DNA of 64,000 nucleotides from Aristolochia californica (Eukaryota > Streptophyta > Magnoliopsida > Piperales > Aristolochiaceae), in NCBI GenBank assembly GCA_029961685.1, contig JARWKL010000006.1:17857276-17921275 (forward strand). The letters run 5' to 3'. Both the position numbers and the translations under genes were made by a program. The notes under the pieces were generated by a model that was not told the DNA's origin, made no database searches, and saw only the letters and a program-made list of their open reading frames with translations. Positions 14,917-25,662 of this stretch are shown here, piece after piece (position 1 is the stretch's first letter; each line of letters starts with the position of its first letter).

Positions 14917-16007
14917 TTTATCGATGATGGAAAAACCTAATATATAAAAAATCTAAAAGATTTTCGAATCCTTAAAAATCACCAATACTTTTTGGAATTA
15001 TCTCTCTCAGAAGTTGTGCTTTTCCATTTTGGATGTTCAATTTTTTTTCAAATCCAAACTTGAGTTTTCACTCTCCCATTTTTCTCATAGACAAAAAGAT
15101 AAGCCAAATAGGTCACAACAAAATGAAAATTTTAGAGTTTATCTGCACAAAAAATTTAAAACTATAATAAATGTAAGTGAAGGAAATTATTTCACGCGCA
15201 TTAAAAATGAACACCAAAGTTTTGTTATCCATGTTTGAGAAATTCCACTAGTCCAACCCCTAATAGCGTGGTGGAATTTTATAAGAAAGAAATTTCTATT
15301 TGATCCTAAGCTGTTTTAAATGTGGTGGATATGCATGTCTGAAACATGTTGAAGATGCAAATGATCTAATGATCGAAAAATTTCAAGGAGTAGAAAAATT
15401 TTAATTCTCAAGTTAACTTGCGGTGGGATATTTACCAGAGCCAAATAACCCACGTTTTGCCTATTTTACAAAAAGCGGACCTAACAAACATAGATCATCA
15501 TGAATGTTTTCATCAATTGTTGATGTGTAACAGCTTTAATTTTTGTTAGCAATGACTTATGGTTTGGGAGTGTACACTCATTTAAAAATTCTTTGTCCCC
15601 CCTTTTTAGAAGATTGAGAAACCTAATATATAAAAAAAATAAAAGAGTTTACAATCCTCAAAAATCACAGATACTTTTTGGAATTATCTCTCTCAGCATT
15701 TCTGCATTTCAATTTTGGATGTTCAATTTTTTTTCATATCCAAACTTGAATTTTCACTCTCCTTTTTTCTCGTAAAAAAAAAGATTTAAGGCATATAGAT
15801 CATAAAAAAATGAAAATTTTAAAGTTTATATATGAAAAACATTGATAAAATATAGTAAATATAAGTGAAGAAAATTATTTCACGCACTAATAATGAACAA
15901 CAATGTTTTGTTATCCATGTTCGGGAAAGTCCGCTAGTACAACTCTTTATAGCTTGGTGGAATTTTATAACAAAGTATTTTCTAATTAATCCTAACATGT
16001 TTAAATC

Positions 16008-16034
16008 AGGTTGATACGCTCAGGTGGATACGCA
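16008..16034 (+). repeat. 14-bp tandem duplication
   Basis: CAGGTTGATACGCT is followed by CAGGTGGATACGCA, a slippage-type duplication inside the palindrome block of this unit. Confidence 0.8.
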
Positions 16035-19000
16035 TGCCTGAAACATGTTGAAGATGCAAATGACCTAATGATCCAAAAATTTCGAGTAGAAAAAATTAAA
16101 TTCTCAAGTTAACGTGCGGTGGGATATTTATTAGAGCCAAACAACCCACTTTTTCCCTATTTTACAAAAAGCGGATCTAACAATCATAGATCATATTAAA
16201 GTTTTTGATCGATTAGTGATGTGTAACGGCTATAATTTTTGTTAGAAATGACATATGAATTGGGAGTCGACACTCAGTTAAAAATTTTTCCCTTCCCTTT
16301 TTTGATGTTTACAAAACCTAATATATTAAAAACTAAAAGAGTTTCAACCCTTAAAAATCATAGATACTTTTTGGAATTATCTCTCTCAGCGTTTGTGCAT
16401 TTTGATTTTGGATGTCCAAATTTTTTTCAAATCCAAACTTGAATTTTCACTCTCCCATTTTTCTCTTAAACAAAAAGATAAGGTAAATTGATCACAACAA
16501 AATGAAAATTGTAGAGTTTATGTATGCATAAAATTGAAAGCTATAATTAATGTAAGCGAAGAAAATTATTTAATGCACTAAAAATGAGGACCGAAGTTTT
16601 GTTATCGTTGTTTGGGAAATTCCACTCGTAACACCCCTAATAGCTTTGTAGAAATTTATAAGAAAGAGATTTCTAACTGATCCTAACATGTTTTAAATGT
16701 GGTGGATATGCATGCTTGAAACACTTTGAAGATGCGAAGGACCTAATGATCCAAAAACTTCAAGGAGAAGAAACAATTAAGTTCACAAGTTAACATGTAG
16801 TAGGATATTTACCAGAGCCAAACAACCCACTTTTTGCCTATTTTACAAAAAATGGACCTAACAATCATAGATCATCGTAAATGTTTTGATCGATTAATGA
16901 TGTATAACGGCTAAATTTTTGTTAGAAATGACTTAAGGTTTGGGATTCAGCGCTCAATTAAAAATTTCTCGCCCCCCTTTTCTGAAGATTGCAAAACCTA
17001 ATATATAAAAAACTAAAAGCGTTTACAAGCCTTATAAATCAAACATACTTTTTGGAATTATCTCTCTAGACATTTGTGCATTTCCATTTTGGATGTTCAT
17101 TTTTTTTTTTCAAAAAAGATAAAGCTAACAGCTCACAACAAAATGAAAATTTTAGAGTTGATGTACGCAAAAAATTGAAAACAATAATAAATCTAAGCGA
17201 AGGAAATTATTTCACGCACTAAAAATGAACACCAAAGTTTTGTTATCCATGTTTGGGAAATTCTGCTAGAACAACCCCTAATAGCTTGGTGGAATTTTAT
17301 AACAAAGAGATTTCTAGATGATCCAAACATATTTTAAATGTGGTGGATATGTGTGCACAAAACATGTTGAAGATGCAAAAGACTTAATGTTCCAAAAATT
17401 TCAAGGAGTAGAAAAAATTAAATTCTCAAGTTAACATTCGATGGGATATTTACCAGAGTCAAACAACCACTTTTTGCCTATTTTAAAAAAAGTGGACCTA
17501 ACAATCATTGATCAGTGAAAAGTTTTTGATCGATTAATGATGTGTAATGCCTATAATTTTTTAGAAATGACTTATGGTTTGGGAGTCAACATTCAGTTAA
17601 AAAATCCTCGTCCACCCCTTTTTCGATGATTGCAAAACCTAATATATAAAAAACTAAAAGCGTATACAATAATTAAAAATCACAGATACTTTTTGGAATT
17701 ATCTCTGCCAGAATTTGTGCATTTCCTTTTTGGATGTTCATTTTTTTTCAAATCCAAACTTGAGTTTTCATTCTCCCATTTTTCTCCTAAAAAAAAGATA
17801 AGGGAAATAAATCACAACAAAATGAAAATTTTAGAGTTTATGTATTAAAAAAATTGAAAACTATGATAAATGTAACTAAAGAACATTATTTCACGCACTA
17901 AAAATGAACAACAATATTTTCTTATCGATGTTTGTCAAATTCTACTAGTACAACCCCTAATATCTTGGTGGAATTTTATAAGAAAGATATTTCTAATTAA
18001 TACTAACATGTTTTAAATCTAGTGGATATGCATGCCTGAAACATGTTTAAGATGCAAATGACCTAATGATCCAAAATTTTCAAGGAGTAAAAAAAATTAT
18101 ATTCTCAAGTTGACATACAGTGGGATATTTACAAGAGTCAAACAACCCACTTTTTGCCTATTTTAAAAATAGGCGACCCAACAATCATTTATCATCATAA
18201 ATTTTTTGATCGATTAAAGATGTGTAATGGCTACAATTTTTATTAGAAATGGCTTATGGTTAGGGAGTCAACACACAGTTAAAAATTCCTCACCCCCTCT
18301 TTTTCGATGATTGCAAAACCTATTACATAAAAAATTATAAGAGTTTACAACCCTTAAAAATCATAGATACTTTTTGGAATTATCTCTCTCGGCATTTTTG
18401 CATTTCCATTTTGGATGTTCAATTTTTTTTCAAATCCAAACTTGAGTTTTCACTCTCCCATTTTTCTCCTAAACAAAAAGATAAGGCAAATAGATCACAA
18501 CAAAAAGAAAATATTGGAGTTTATGTATGCAAAAAATTGAAAACTATAATAAATATAAGTGGAGGAAATTATTTCACGCACTAAAAATGAACACCAAAGT
18601 TTTGTTATCCATGTTTGGGAAATTCCGCTAGTACAACCCCTAATAGCTTGGTGGACTTTTATAAGAAAGAGATTTGTAATTGATCCAAACATGTTTTAAG
18701 TGTGGTGCATATGCATGCCTGAAACATGATGAAGAGGCAAATGACCTAATGATCCAAAAATTTCAAGGAGAAGAAACAATTAAATTTGCAAGTTAACGTG
18801 TGGTGGGATATTTACCAGAGCCAAACAACCCACTTTTTACCTATTTTTAAAAAAGCAGACCTAACAATCATAGATCATCGTAAATGTTTTGATCAATTAA
18901 TGATGTGTAATGGCTATAATTTTTTTAGAAATGATTTATAGTTTGGGAGTCAACATTAAGTTAAAATGCCTCGCCCCCCCTTTTCTGATAATTGCAAAAC

Positions 19001-20332
19001 CTAACATATAATAAACTAAAAGAGTTTACAATCCTTCAAAATCACTGATATTTTTTGGAATTATATCTCTAAGAATTTTTAAATTTCCATTTTGGATGTT
19101 CAATTTTTTTTCAAATCCAAACTTGTGTTTTCGCTCTCCCATTTTTCTAGTAAACAAAAAGATAAGGCGAATTGATCACAACAAAATGAAAATTTTATAG
19201 TTTATGTATGCAAAAATTTGAATACTATAATAAATGTAAGTGAAGAAATTTTTTTCACACACTAAAAATGAACAATAATATTGTTATCCATGTTTGGGAA
19301 ATTCCACAGGTACAATCCCTAATATCTTGGGAAAGAGATTTATAATTAATCCTAAAATGTTTTTAATGTGGTGGAGATGGATGCCTAAAATATGTTGAAG
19401 ATGCAAATAACCTAATGATCCAAAAATTTCAAGGAATAGAAAAAATTAAATTCTCAAGTTAACGTGCGGTGGGATATTTACCAAAGAAAATACACCCACT
19501 TTTTGGGTATTTTACAAACATCGGACCTAACAATTATAGATCATCTTAAATGTTTTGATCGATTAACTATGTCTAATGGCTATAATTTTTTGTAGAAATG
19601 ATTTATGGTTTGGGTGTCAACACTCAATTAAAAATACCTCACCCACCCTTTTTCGATGATTACAAAACCTAATATATAAAAAACTAAAATATTTTACAAT
19701 CCTTCAAAATCACAGATAATTTTTGGAATTATATCTCTCAGCATTTGTGCATTTCCATTTTGGAGGTTCAATATGTTTTCAAATCCAAACTTGTGTTTTC
19801 AATCTCCCATTTTTCTCATAAACAAAAAGATAAGACAAATAGATCATAACAAAAATGGAAATTTTAAAGTTTATATATGCAAAAAATTGAAAAATATAAT
19901 AAATGTAAGTGAAGAAAATTATTTCACGCACTAAAAATGTACAACATTTTTTTGTTATCCATGTTTGGGAAATTCCGCAAATATAATCCCTAATAGCTTG
20001 GTGGAATTTTATAAGAAAGAGATTTCTAATTAATCCTAACATGTTTTAAATGTGGTGGGTATGCAGGCTTGAAACATGTTGAAGATGCAAATGACCTAAA
20101 GATCCAAAAATTCCAAGGAGTAGAAAAAATTAAATTCTCAAGTTAATGTGCAGTGGGATATTTACTGGAGCCAAATAACCCACTTTTTGTCTATTTTACA
20201 AAAAACAGACCTAACAATCATAGATCATCATAATTGTTTTGATTGATCAATGATGTATAACGGCTATAATTTTTGTTAGAAATGACTTAGGGTTTGGGAG
20301 TCAACAGTCAGTAAAAATATCCTCGCCCCCCA

Positions 20333-20351
20333 CCCCCCCCCCCCCCCCCCC
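20333..20351 (+). repeat. C-tract, 19 C (26 with one A)
   Basis: Six C, one A, then 19 C, after TCCTCG; followed by TCCTTTTCCGATG. Confidence 0.95.
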
Positions 20352-21226
20352 TCCTTTTCCGATGATTGCAAAACCTAATATATAAAAAAACTAAAAGAGT
20401 TCACATTCCTTAAAAATCACATATATTTTATGGAATTATCTCTCTCAGCATTTGGCCATTTCCATTTTGGATGTTCAATTTTTGTTCAAATCCAAACTTG
20501 AGTTTTCACTCTCCCATTTTTATCATAAACAAAAAAATAAGGAAAATAAATCACAACAAAATAAAAATATTAGAGTTTATGTATGCAAAAACTTGAAAAC
20601 TTTACTAAAAGTAAGCGAAGGAAATTATATCACGCACTAAAAATGAACACCAAAGTTTTGTTCTCCGTGTTTAGGAAATTCCGCTAGTACAAACCTTAAT
20701 AGCTTGGTGGAATTTTATAAGAAAGAGATTTTTAATTGATCCAAATATGTTTTAAATGTGGTGGAAATGCATGTCTGAAACATGTTGAAGATGAAAATGA
20801 CCTAATGATCCAAAAATTTCAAGGATTAGAAAAAAATCAATTTTCAAGTTAACGTGCGGTGGGATATTTACAAGATCAAAACAACCCACTCTTTGCTCAT
20901 TTTACAAAAAGAAGACCTAACAATCATAGATCATCTTAAATGTTTTGATCGATTAATAATGTGCGATGGCTATAATTTATGTTAGAAATGACTTATGGTT
21001 TGGGAGTCAATACTCAGTTAAAAATGCTTCGCCCTCCCATTTTCGATGATTGCAAAATCTAATATATAAAAAACTAAAAGTCTTTACAATCCTTAAAAAT
21101 CACAGATAATTTTTGGAATTATCTCTCTTAGCATTTGTGCATTTCCATTTTGGATGTAATATTTTTTTTCAAATCGAAACATGAGTTTTCACTCTACCAT
21201 TTTCCTCCTAAACAAAAAATAAGGCA

Positions 21227-21232
21227 AATAGA
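21227..21232. repeat. Left flanking copy of AATAGA (candidate target-site duplication)
   Basis: AATAGA here belongs to the ordinary satellite context GGCAAATAGATCAC and occurs again at 21,631-21,636, immediately right of the element. One copy is expected in an uninterrupted unit. Six bases is one more than the usual 5-bp LTR-element duplication, so the exact size is uncertain. Confidence 0.6.
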
Positions 21233-21252
21233 TGTTAAGTACGTAGCAAAGA

Positions 21253-21270
21253 CCCCCCCCTCACCCCTTC
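21253..21270 (-). other. Polypurine-like tract of the TRIM-like element
   Basis: On the minus strand this reads as a G-rich purine run (GAAGGGGTGAGGGGGGGG) interrupted by one T, about 20 bp before the element's end. That is roughly where a polypurine tract priming plus-strand synthesis would precede a 3' LTR. Only a remnant of such an LTR could follow it. Confidence 0.4.
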
Positions 21271-21282
21271 GTGAGCCGACGC

Positions 21283-21347
21283 CCACGGCGGCCCACTCAC
21301 GGCTGCCCACTCATCCACGACTACCTACTCTTCCACGGTGGCCCACT
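21283..21347. repeat. Four degenerate ~16-bp GC-rich repeats inside the element
   Basis: CCACGGCGGCCCACT, CACGGCTGCCCACTC, CCACGACTACCTACTC and CCACGGTGGCCCACT follow one another. They differ by a few bases and lie between the polypurine-like tract and the primer-binding site. No reading frame of note; function unknown. Confidence 0.55.
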
Positions 21348-21433
21348 AGGACTTAATACCTATCGCCCCTTCCGTGTGGTTGCTCCTTTCCGCAAGCGCG
21401 CCTTTGCGGGGAATCGAACCCACGACCGAAGGT

Positions 21434-21447
21434 TGGCTCTGATACCA
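21434..21447 (-). other. Primer-binding site for initiator tRNA-Met
   Basis: Plus strand TGGCTCTGATACCA is the exact reverse complement of TGGTATCAGAGCCA, the primer-binding site typical of many plant LTR retrotransposons. It sits 2 bases from the LTR end at 21,450, the expected spacing. This is the strongest single mark of the element's identity and orientation. Confidence 0.85.
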
Positions 21448-21449
21448 AA

Positions 21450-21630
21450 TGTTAAGCACAAGCCAATACTACCCAAAAGATCGGCCTGTTAGGAGCGGAA
21501 GATATAGGTACTCAACCCTTAGCCCAGGACCACCAGGGCCCCAGAGTGTCCCATAACACCCAGTGCCCCCCCCCCCCCCCCCCCCCCGCTGTGTCCCATA
21601 ACACCTTGGGTTGGGTGTAACGCCCATAAG
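21450..21630 (-). mobile_element. LTR-like segment of the TRIM-like element
   Basis: On the plus strand it begins TGTTAAGCACAAGCC, the reverse complement of an LTR 3' end finishing in ..CTTAACA, directly next to the primer-binding site. It holds two copies of TGTCCCATAACACC (near 21,547 and 21,592) separated by a run of 22 C. The outer end reads CGCCCATAAG and does not finish in a clean CA dinucleotide, so the outer LTR border is uncertain by a few bases. Confidence 0.6.
21566..21587 (+). repeat. C-tract, 22 C, inside the LTR-like segment
   Basis: Lies between two TGTCCCATAACACC copies in the retroelement, not in satellite DNA; on the element's own strand it is a G run. Confidence 0.95.
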
Positions 21631-21636
21631 AATAGA
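21631..21636. repeat. Right flanking copy of AATAGA (candidate target-site duplication)
   Basis: Matches 21,227-21,232 and continues into normal satellite AGATCACACAAAATG, so the insertion removed no satellite sequence. Confidence 0.6.
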
Positions 21637-22797
21637 TCACACAAAATGAAAATTTTAGTGTTTATGTATACAAAAAATTGAAAACTATAAAAAATGTAAG
21701 TGAAGAAAATTATTTCACGCACTAAAAATGAATACCAAAGTTTTGTTATCCATGTTTGGGAAATTCCACTAGTACAACCCCTAATAGATTGGTGGAATTT
21801 TTTAACAAAGATATTTCTAATTGATCCAAACATGTTTTAAATGTGGTGGATATGCATGCCTGAAAGATGTTGAAGATGCAAATGACCTAATGATCCAAAA
21901 ATTTTGAGTAGAAAAAATTAATTTCTCAAGTGAACGTGCGGTGGGAAATTTATCAGAGCCAAACAACCCACTTTTTTCCTATTTTAAAAAAACCAGACCT
22001 AAAAATCATATATCATCGTAAATGTTTTGATCGATTAATGATATATAACGGCTATTATTTTTGTTAGAAATGACTTATGTTTTGGGAGTCAACATGCAGT
22101 TAAAAATTCCTCGCCCCCCCTTTTCTAATGATTGCAAAACCCAATATATAAAAAACTAAAAGAGTTTACCATCCTAAAAAATCACAGATACTTTTTGGAA
22201 TTATCTCTCTCAGCATTTATACATTTCCATTTGGATGTTCAAATTTTTTTCAAATCCAAACTTGAGTTTTCACTCTTCCGTTTTTCTCCTAAACAAAAAG
22301 ATAAGGCAAATAGATCACAACAAAATGAAAATTTTAGATTTTATGTATGAAAAAAATTGAAAACTATAATAAATGTAAGTGAAGAAAATTATTTCATGCA
22401 CTAAAAATGAACATCAAAGTTTTGTTATCCATGCTTGGGAAATTCCGCTAGTGCAACACGTAATAGCTTGGTGGAATTTTATTAGAAAGAGATTTCTAAT
22501 TGATCCAAACATGTTTTAAATGTGGTGGATATCCTTGCCTGAAACATGGTGAAGATGCAAATGACCTAATCATCCAAAAATTTCAAGTAGTAGAAAAAAT
22601 AAAAAGTTCAAGTTAACGTGTGGTGGGATATTTACCTGAGCAAATACACCCACTTTTTGCCTATTTTACAAAAACCGGATCTTACAATCATAGATCATCT
22701 TAAATGTTTTGATCGATTAATGAAGTGTAACGGTTATAATTTTTTATAGAAATGATTTATGATTTGGGAGTCAACACTCAGTTAACATTGCCTCACA

Positions 22798-22810
22798 CCC
22801 CCCCCCCCCC
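22798..22810 (+). repeat. C-tract, 13 C
   Basis: After TTGCCTCACA, followed by TCCCCATTTCTGATG. Confidence 0.95.
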
Positions 22811-24158
22811 TCCCCATTTCTGATGATTGCAAAACCTAATATATCAAAATCTTAAAGAGTTTAAAATCCTTAAAAATCACAGATACTTTTTGGAATTATC
22901 TCTCTCCGAAATTTTGCATTTCCATTTTGGATGTTCAATTTTTTTTCAAATCCAAACTTGTGTTTTCACTCTCCCATTTTTCTCGTAAACAAAAAGATCA
23001 CAAAAAAATGAAAATTTTGGAGTTTATGTAAGCAAAAAATTGCAAACTATAATAAATGTAAGTGAAGAAATTTATTTCATGCACTAAAAATGAACACCAA
23101 AGTTTTGTTATCCATGTTTGGGAAATTCCACTAGTACAACCCCTAATAGCTTGGTGGAATTTTATAAGAAAGAGATTACTAATAGATCCTAACATGTTTT
23201 AAATGTGGTGGATATGCATTCCCAAAACACGTTGAAGATGCAAATGAACTAATGATCAAAAATTTTCAAGGAGTAGAAAAAATTAAATTCTCAAGTTAAC
23301 GTGTGGTGGGATATTTACTAGAGCCAAACAACCCACATTTTGTCTATTTTCCAAAAAGCACACGAAACAATTATAGATCATCGTAAATGTTTGGATCGAT
23401 TAATGATGTGTAACGACTATAATTTTTGTTAGAAATGACTTATGGATTGGGAGTCAACAGTCAGTTAAAAATTCCTCGCCCCCCCTTTTCTAATGATTGC
23501 AAAACCTAATATATAAAAAACTAAAAGAGTTTACAATGCTTAAAAATCATAGATACTTTTTGGAATTATCTCTCTCAGCATTTGTGCATTTCCTTTTTAG
23601 ATGTTCAATTTGTTTTCAATTCCAAACTTGAGTTTTTACTTTCCCATTTTTCTCCTAAACAAAAAGATAACCCAAAAAGATCACAACAAAATGATAATTT
23701 ATATTTTATGTATGAAAAAAATTGAAAACTATAATAAATGTAAGTGAAGAAAATTATTTCAAGCAAAAAAACATGAACAACAATGTGTTGTTATCCATGT
23801 TTGAGAAATTCTGCTTGTACAATCCCTAATAGCTTGGTGGAATTTTATAAGAAAGAAATTTCTAATTAATCCTAACTTGTTTTAATTGTGGTGGATATGC
23901 AAGCCTGAAACATGTCGAAGATGAAAATGTCATAATCATCCAAAAATTTCGAGTAGAAAAAATTAAATTTTTAAGTTAACATGCGGTGCGATATTTACCA
24001 GAGACAAACAACCGACTTTTTGCCAATTTTACAAAAAGCGGACCTAACAATCATACATCAACGTAAATGTTTTGATCGATTAATGATGTGTAACGGCTAT
24101 AATTTTTTTTAGAAATGATTTATGGTTTGGGAGTCAACACTCAGATAAAAAGGCCTCG

Positions 24159-24184
24159 CCCCCCCCCCCCCCCCCCCCCCCCCC
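24159..24184 (+). repeat. C-tract, 26 C
   Basis: After GGCCTCG, followed by TTTTCCTATCATTGC. Confidence 0.95.
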
Positions 24185-24980
24185 TTTTCCTATCATTGCA
24201 AAACCTAATATCTAAAAAAATAAAAGAGTTAACGATCCTTAAAAATTACATATACTTTTTGTAATTATCTCTCTCGGCATTTGTGCATTTCCATTTTGGA
24301 TGTTCAATTTTTTTAGAAATCCAAACTTGAGTTTTTCACTCTCTCATTTTCTCGTAAACTAAAAAAATAAGGTAAATAGATCACAACTAAATGAAAATTT
24401 TAGAGTTTATGTATGGAAAAAAAATTAAACCTATCATAAATGTAAGTAAAGAAAATTATTTCACGCACCAAAAGTGTACACCATAGTTTTGATATCCATG
24501 TTTGGGAAATTCCACTAGTACAACCCCTAATAGCTTGGTGGAATTTTATAAGAAAGAGATTTCTAATTGATCCTAACATGTTTTAAATGTGGTGGATATG
24601 CATGCCTGAAACATGTTGAAGATTCAAATGACCTAATGATCCAAAAATTTTAAGGAGTAGAAAAACTGAAATTCTCAAGTTAACATGTGGTGGGATATTT
24701 ACCAGAGCTAAACAACCTACTTTTTGCCTATTTTAAAGAAAGCAGACCAAACAATCATAGATCATCGTAAATATTTTGAGTGATTAACAATGTATAAAGG
24801 CTATAATTTTTGTTAGAAATGATTTATGGTTTGGGAGTCAAAACTCAGTTTCAAATGCCCAACCCCCTTTTCTGAAGATTGCAAAATGTAATCTATAAAA
24901 AACTAAAAGATTTTACAATCCTTAAAAATCATAGATACTTTTTGGAATTTTCCCTCTCAGCATTTGTATATTTCCATTTT

Positions 24981-25662
24981 GGATGTTCAATTTTTTTTCA
25001 AATCCAAACTTTAGTTTTCTCTCTCGCTTTTTTTCGTAAACAAAATGATAAGGCAAATAGTCACAACAAAAGGAAAATTTTAGAGTTTATGTATGCAAAA
25101 AATTGAAAAAATTTATAAAAGTAAGTGAAGAAAATTATTTCACGCACTAAAAATGAACACCAAATTTTTGTTATCCATGTTTGGGAAATTCCAATTGTAC
25201 AACCCCTAATAGCTTGGTGGAATTTTATAAGAAAGAAAATTCTAATTGATCCTAACATGTTTTAAATGTGGTGGATATGCATGCCTGAAACATGTTGAAG
25301 ATGCAAATGACCTAATGATCCAAAAATTTCATGGAGTGGAAAAAATTAAATTCTCAAGTTAATGTGTAGTGGGATATTTTCCTGAGCCAAACAACTCACT
25401 TTTTGCCTATTTTACAAAAAGCGGACCTAACAATCGTAGTTCAGCGTAAATGTTTTGATCAATTAATGATGTGTAACGGCTATAATTTTCGTTACAAATG
25501 ACTTATGGTTTGGTAGTCAACACTCAGTTAAAAATGCATCGCCCCCACTTTTCCTTTAATTGCAAAACCTAGCATATAAAAAACTAAAAGAGTTTACAAT
25601 CCTTAAAAATCACAGATAATTTTTGAAATTTACTCTCTCAGCATTTGTGCATTTTCCATTTT
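24981..25662 (+). repeat. Representative near-consensus satellite unit (682 bp)
   Basis: This unit serves as a map, since its order is shared by nearly all others. Anchor GGATGTTCAA is followed by a T-run and CAAATCCAAACTT, then a CT-rich stretch, then the A-rich AGATAAGGCAAATAG and ATGAAAATTTTAGAG. Next come CACGCACTAAAAATGAACA, TGTTTGGGAAATTCCA, and the palindrome block with AACATGTT at 25,254-25,261, ATGCAT at 25,277-25,282 and AACATGTT at 25,289-25,296. Then follow GACCTAATGATCC, AGTTAATGTGTAGTGGGATA, CCTAACAATCGTAG, GATCAATTAATGATGTG, GACTTATGGTTTGGTAGTC, the C-rich block near 25,541, AACCTAGCATATAAAAAACT and the run-up to the next anchor. AT content is visibly high throughout except at the C block. 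The window's modal unit length, 681 bp, is close to four nucleosome repeats of about 170 bp; any chromatin meaning is inference. Confidence 0.95.
25254..25296. other. Paired AACATGTT palindromes around ATGCATGC (type example of a per-unit block)
   Basis: Two perfect 8-bp palindromes AACATGTT start 35 bp apart, with ATGCAT and GCATGC overlapping between them. The block recurs in most units of both subfamilies, for example near 1670-1709, where a 3-bp deletion gives 32-bp spacing. By eye it is among the best-kept stretches of the unit. Two dyads about three helical turns apart could suit a dimeric DNA-binding protein, but no binding protein can be named. Confidence 0.6.

Larger units (their letters stand above)
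1..21232 (+). repeat. 681-bp satellite array, subfamily A, first part
   Basis: Head-to-tail satellite units, all in one orientation. The GGATG of the anchor block GGATGTTCAA (or its variant) lies at 52, 713, 1394, 2075, 2757, 3328, 3839, 4570, 5244, 5926, 6553, about 7232 (deleted), 7882, 8566, 9247, 9902, 10585, 11263, 12347, 12966, 13648, 14310, 15031, 15717, 16410, 17091, 17732, 18413, 19094, 19762, 20469 and 21152. Intervals cluster at 681-684 bp. Short intervals (571, 511, 627, 619) reflect internal deletions and long ones (731, 721, 707) reflect C-tract growth. Units carry CCTAATATAT after the C-rich block, the mark used here for subfamily A. No gene is seen; short open frames recur once per unit because the unit recurs. 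Confidence 0.97.
21233..21630 (-). mobile_element. Short LTR-retrotransposon remnant, TRIM-like, minus strand
   Basis: A 398-bp GC- and CpG-rich block interrupts one satellite unit; removing it restores normal satellite phase. Read on the minus strand it has an LTR-like segment ending in CTTAACA, a 2-base spacer, a primer-binding site matching the 3' end of plant initiator tRNA-Met (TGGTATCAGAGCCA), a short non-coding interior, a G-rich polypurine-like tract, and a final CTTAACA. There is no gag, protease or reverse transcriptase, so it must have been non-autonomous. The far-left terminus TGTTAAG repeats the LTR terminus at 21,450, but the rest of a second LTR is missing or unrecognisable, so this is either a TRIM with a collapsed 3' LTR or a truncated end of a larger element. 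Abundant CpG suggests a fairly recent arrival in heterochromatin (inference). Family unknown. Confidence 0.75.

Noticed and set aside
21405..21450. tRNA gene suggested by GGTTCGATTCC and the tRNA-Met-like end
   Set aside because: There is no A box, anticodon arm or acceptor stem pairing; the match is explained by a retroelement primer-binding site with a nearby B-box-like word.
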